This document shows positions 63,607-64,000 of a stretch of 64,000 nucleotides of DNA, in pieces. Both the position numbers and the translations under genes were made by a program. The notes beneath the pieces were generated by a model. That model did not search any database, was not told where the DNA came from, and worked only from the letters and a program-made list of their open reading frames with translations. The stretch spans positions 126,682 to 190,681 of the forward strand of contig BJOX01000237.1 in the NCBI GenBank assembly GCA_009731375.1, written 5' to 3'. Numbering within the stretch: position 1 is the stretch's first letter; each line of letters begins with the position of its first letter. Source of the DNA: Paulinella micropora. Its lineage: Eukaryota; Cercozoa; Imbricatea; Euglyphida.

Positions 63607-64000
63607 TTCGCGATCTTGCTGTGTTATGACAGACAGCAACGGGTCCTCTTGCAAGGAAAGATTTCTGACTTCCTCCCTCACAAGGCACCGAAGTCCAAAG
63701 TATTTAAAGATTACTCTCAGGACATGGTGTGTGTATGGTGCAAGAAGATTAGTCATCTGGCATATTTTTGCCCATCAAGGCAGACCGTGCCAGCGGAGGA
63801 GGTATCATACGTAAGCTGGCTTCTGACAACACCACAAGTAGCTGTCGAACAGTATAGCTCGGGCTCGTTAGAGGAGGTCAAGCAGAAGATCTTGACGATG
63901 GGTGAGACATACAATAAAGGCAACCCGTGGGCAGACTCAAAGGACCCGGCACATGCAGTCAAGGCAAGGCTTGGGTTCTGGAAGGCAATAGGGGCGGACG
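63607..64000 (+). CDS. DIRS/Ngaro-like polymerase N-terminus (3'-partial)
   Basis: A frame open from 63607 to the window end: RVLLQGKISDFLPHKAPKSK, a CCHC knuckle CVWCKKISHLAYFC (63730-63771), then YNKGNPWADSKDPAHAVKAR and LGFWKAIGAD. The last motif, a Trp-containing LxxWKxIGA shortly before RT motif 1, recalls the pre-RT region of tyrosine-recombinase retroelements (DIRS/Ngaro). No start codon precedes 63724; an acceptor at 63627-63630 (GACAG) or an upstream frame could supply one. The RT itself lies beyond the window. Confidence 0.5.

Overview
The window comes from the nuclear genome of a unicellular eukaryote that I cannot name. The evidence is GT-AG introns in a GC-rich kinase gene, eukaryotic LTR-type retroelements, very heavy tetra- and pentanucleotide microsatellites, and an integrated Polinton/polinton-like virus. 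Several N gaps and many single-base frameshifts at homopolymers show a draft-quality assembly, so broken frames should be read with that in mind.

Region 1 (1-11.3 kb) is one long multi-exon gene read on the + strand. Eleven exons from 116 to 5454 keep a perfectly consistent codon phase and encode two protein-kinase domains joined by a Ser/Pro/Lys/Arg-rich linker. The introns are almost pure microsatellite. An in-frame TGA at 5452 is followed by 107 more open codons and a consensus splice donor that is in phase with later Ser/Pro-rich exons (7.7-10.5 kb). Several short exons are present in two or three copies. Region 2 (11.3-13.6 kb) is microsatellites, an N gap and sequence without a recognisable gene.

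Region 3 (13863-35614) is a 21,752-bp integrated virus-like element. It has terminal inverted repeats of about 140-150 bp and a 6-bp target duplication with one mismatch (TGGGTC/TGGGCC). It carries the Polinton core: retroviral-type integrase, protein-primed family B DNA polymerase, FtsK/HerA-type packaging ATPase, adenain-like protease, single-jelly-roll penton and double-jelly-roll major capsid. It also has a phage-like tail fibre ending in an S74 intramolecular chaperone, a HIRAN protein, an ExoX C-terminal-like protein and several small conserved viral proteins. Structural genes share an AT-rich promoter-like motif. Other intergenic spaces contain a family of hairpins whose arms co-vary. 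The element interrupts an open frame whose two halves (13809-13862 and 35621-35808) join in frame across the target duplication. That frame is next to a decayed gag-like region with CCCH and CCHC zinc motifs (35.6-38.3 kb), and a 175-bp direct repeat flanks the whole block (13640 and 38452).

Region 4 (41.4-64 kb) is retroelement territory. Element A (43.5-52.6 kb) and element B (55.35-61.53 kb) are Ty3-like: Gag, zinc/RGG ORF, protease, RT-RNase H, integrase. Both have an unusual DTMA protease motif and share an unassigned domain between protease and RT. In element B the RT segment is inverted between two gaps, most simply a scaffolding error. B ends abruptly inside its integrase zinc finger, where a partial second copy of its gag begins. 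A third retroelement follows (62.1-64 kb), with a two-zinc-knuckle Gag and the start of a DIRS/Ngaro-like polymerase cut by the window end.
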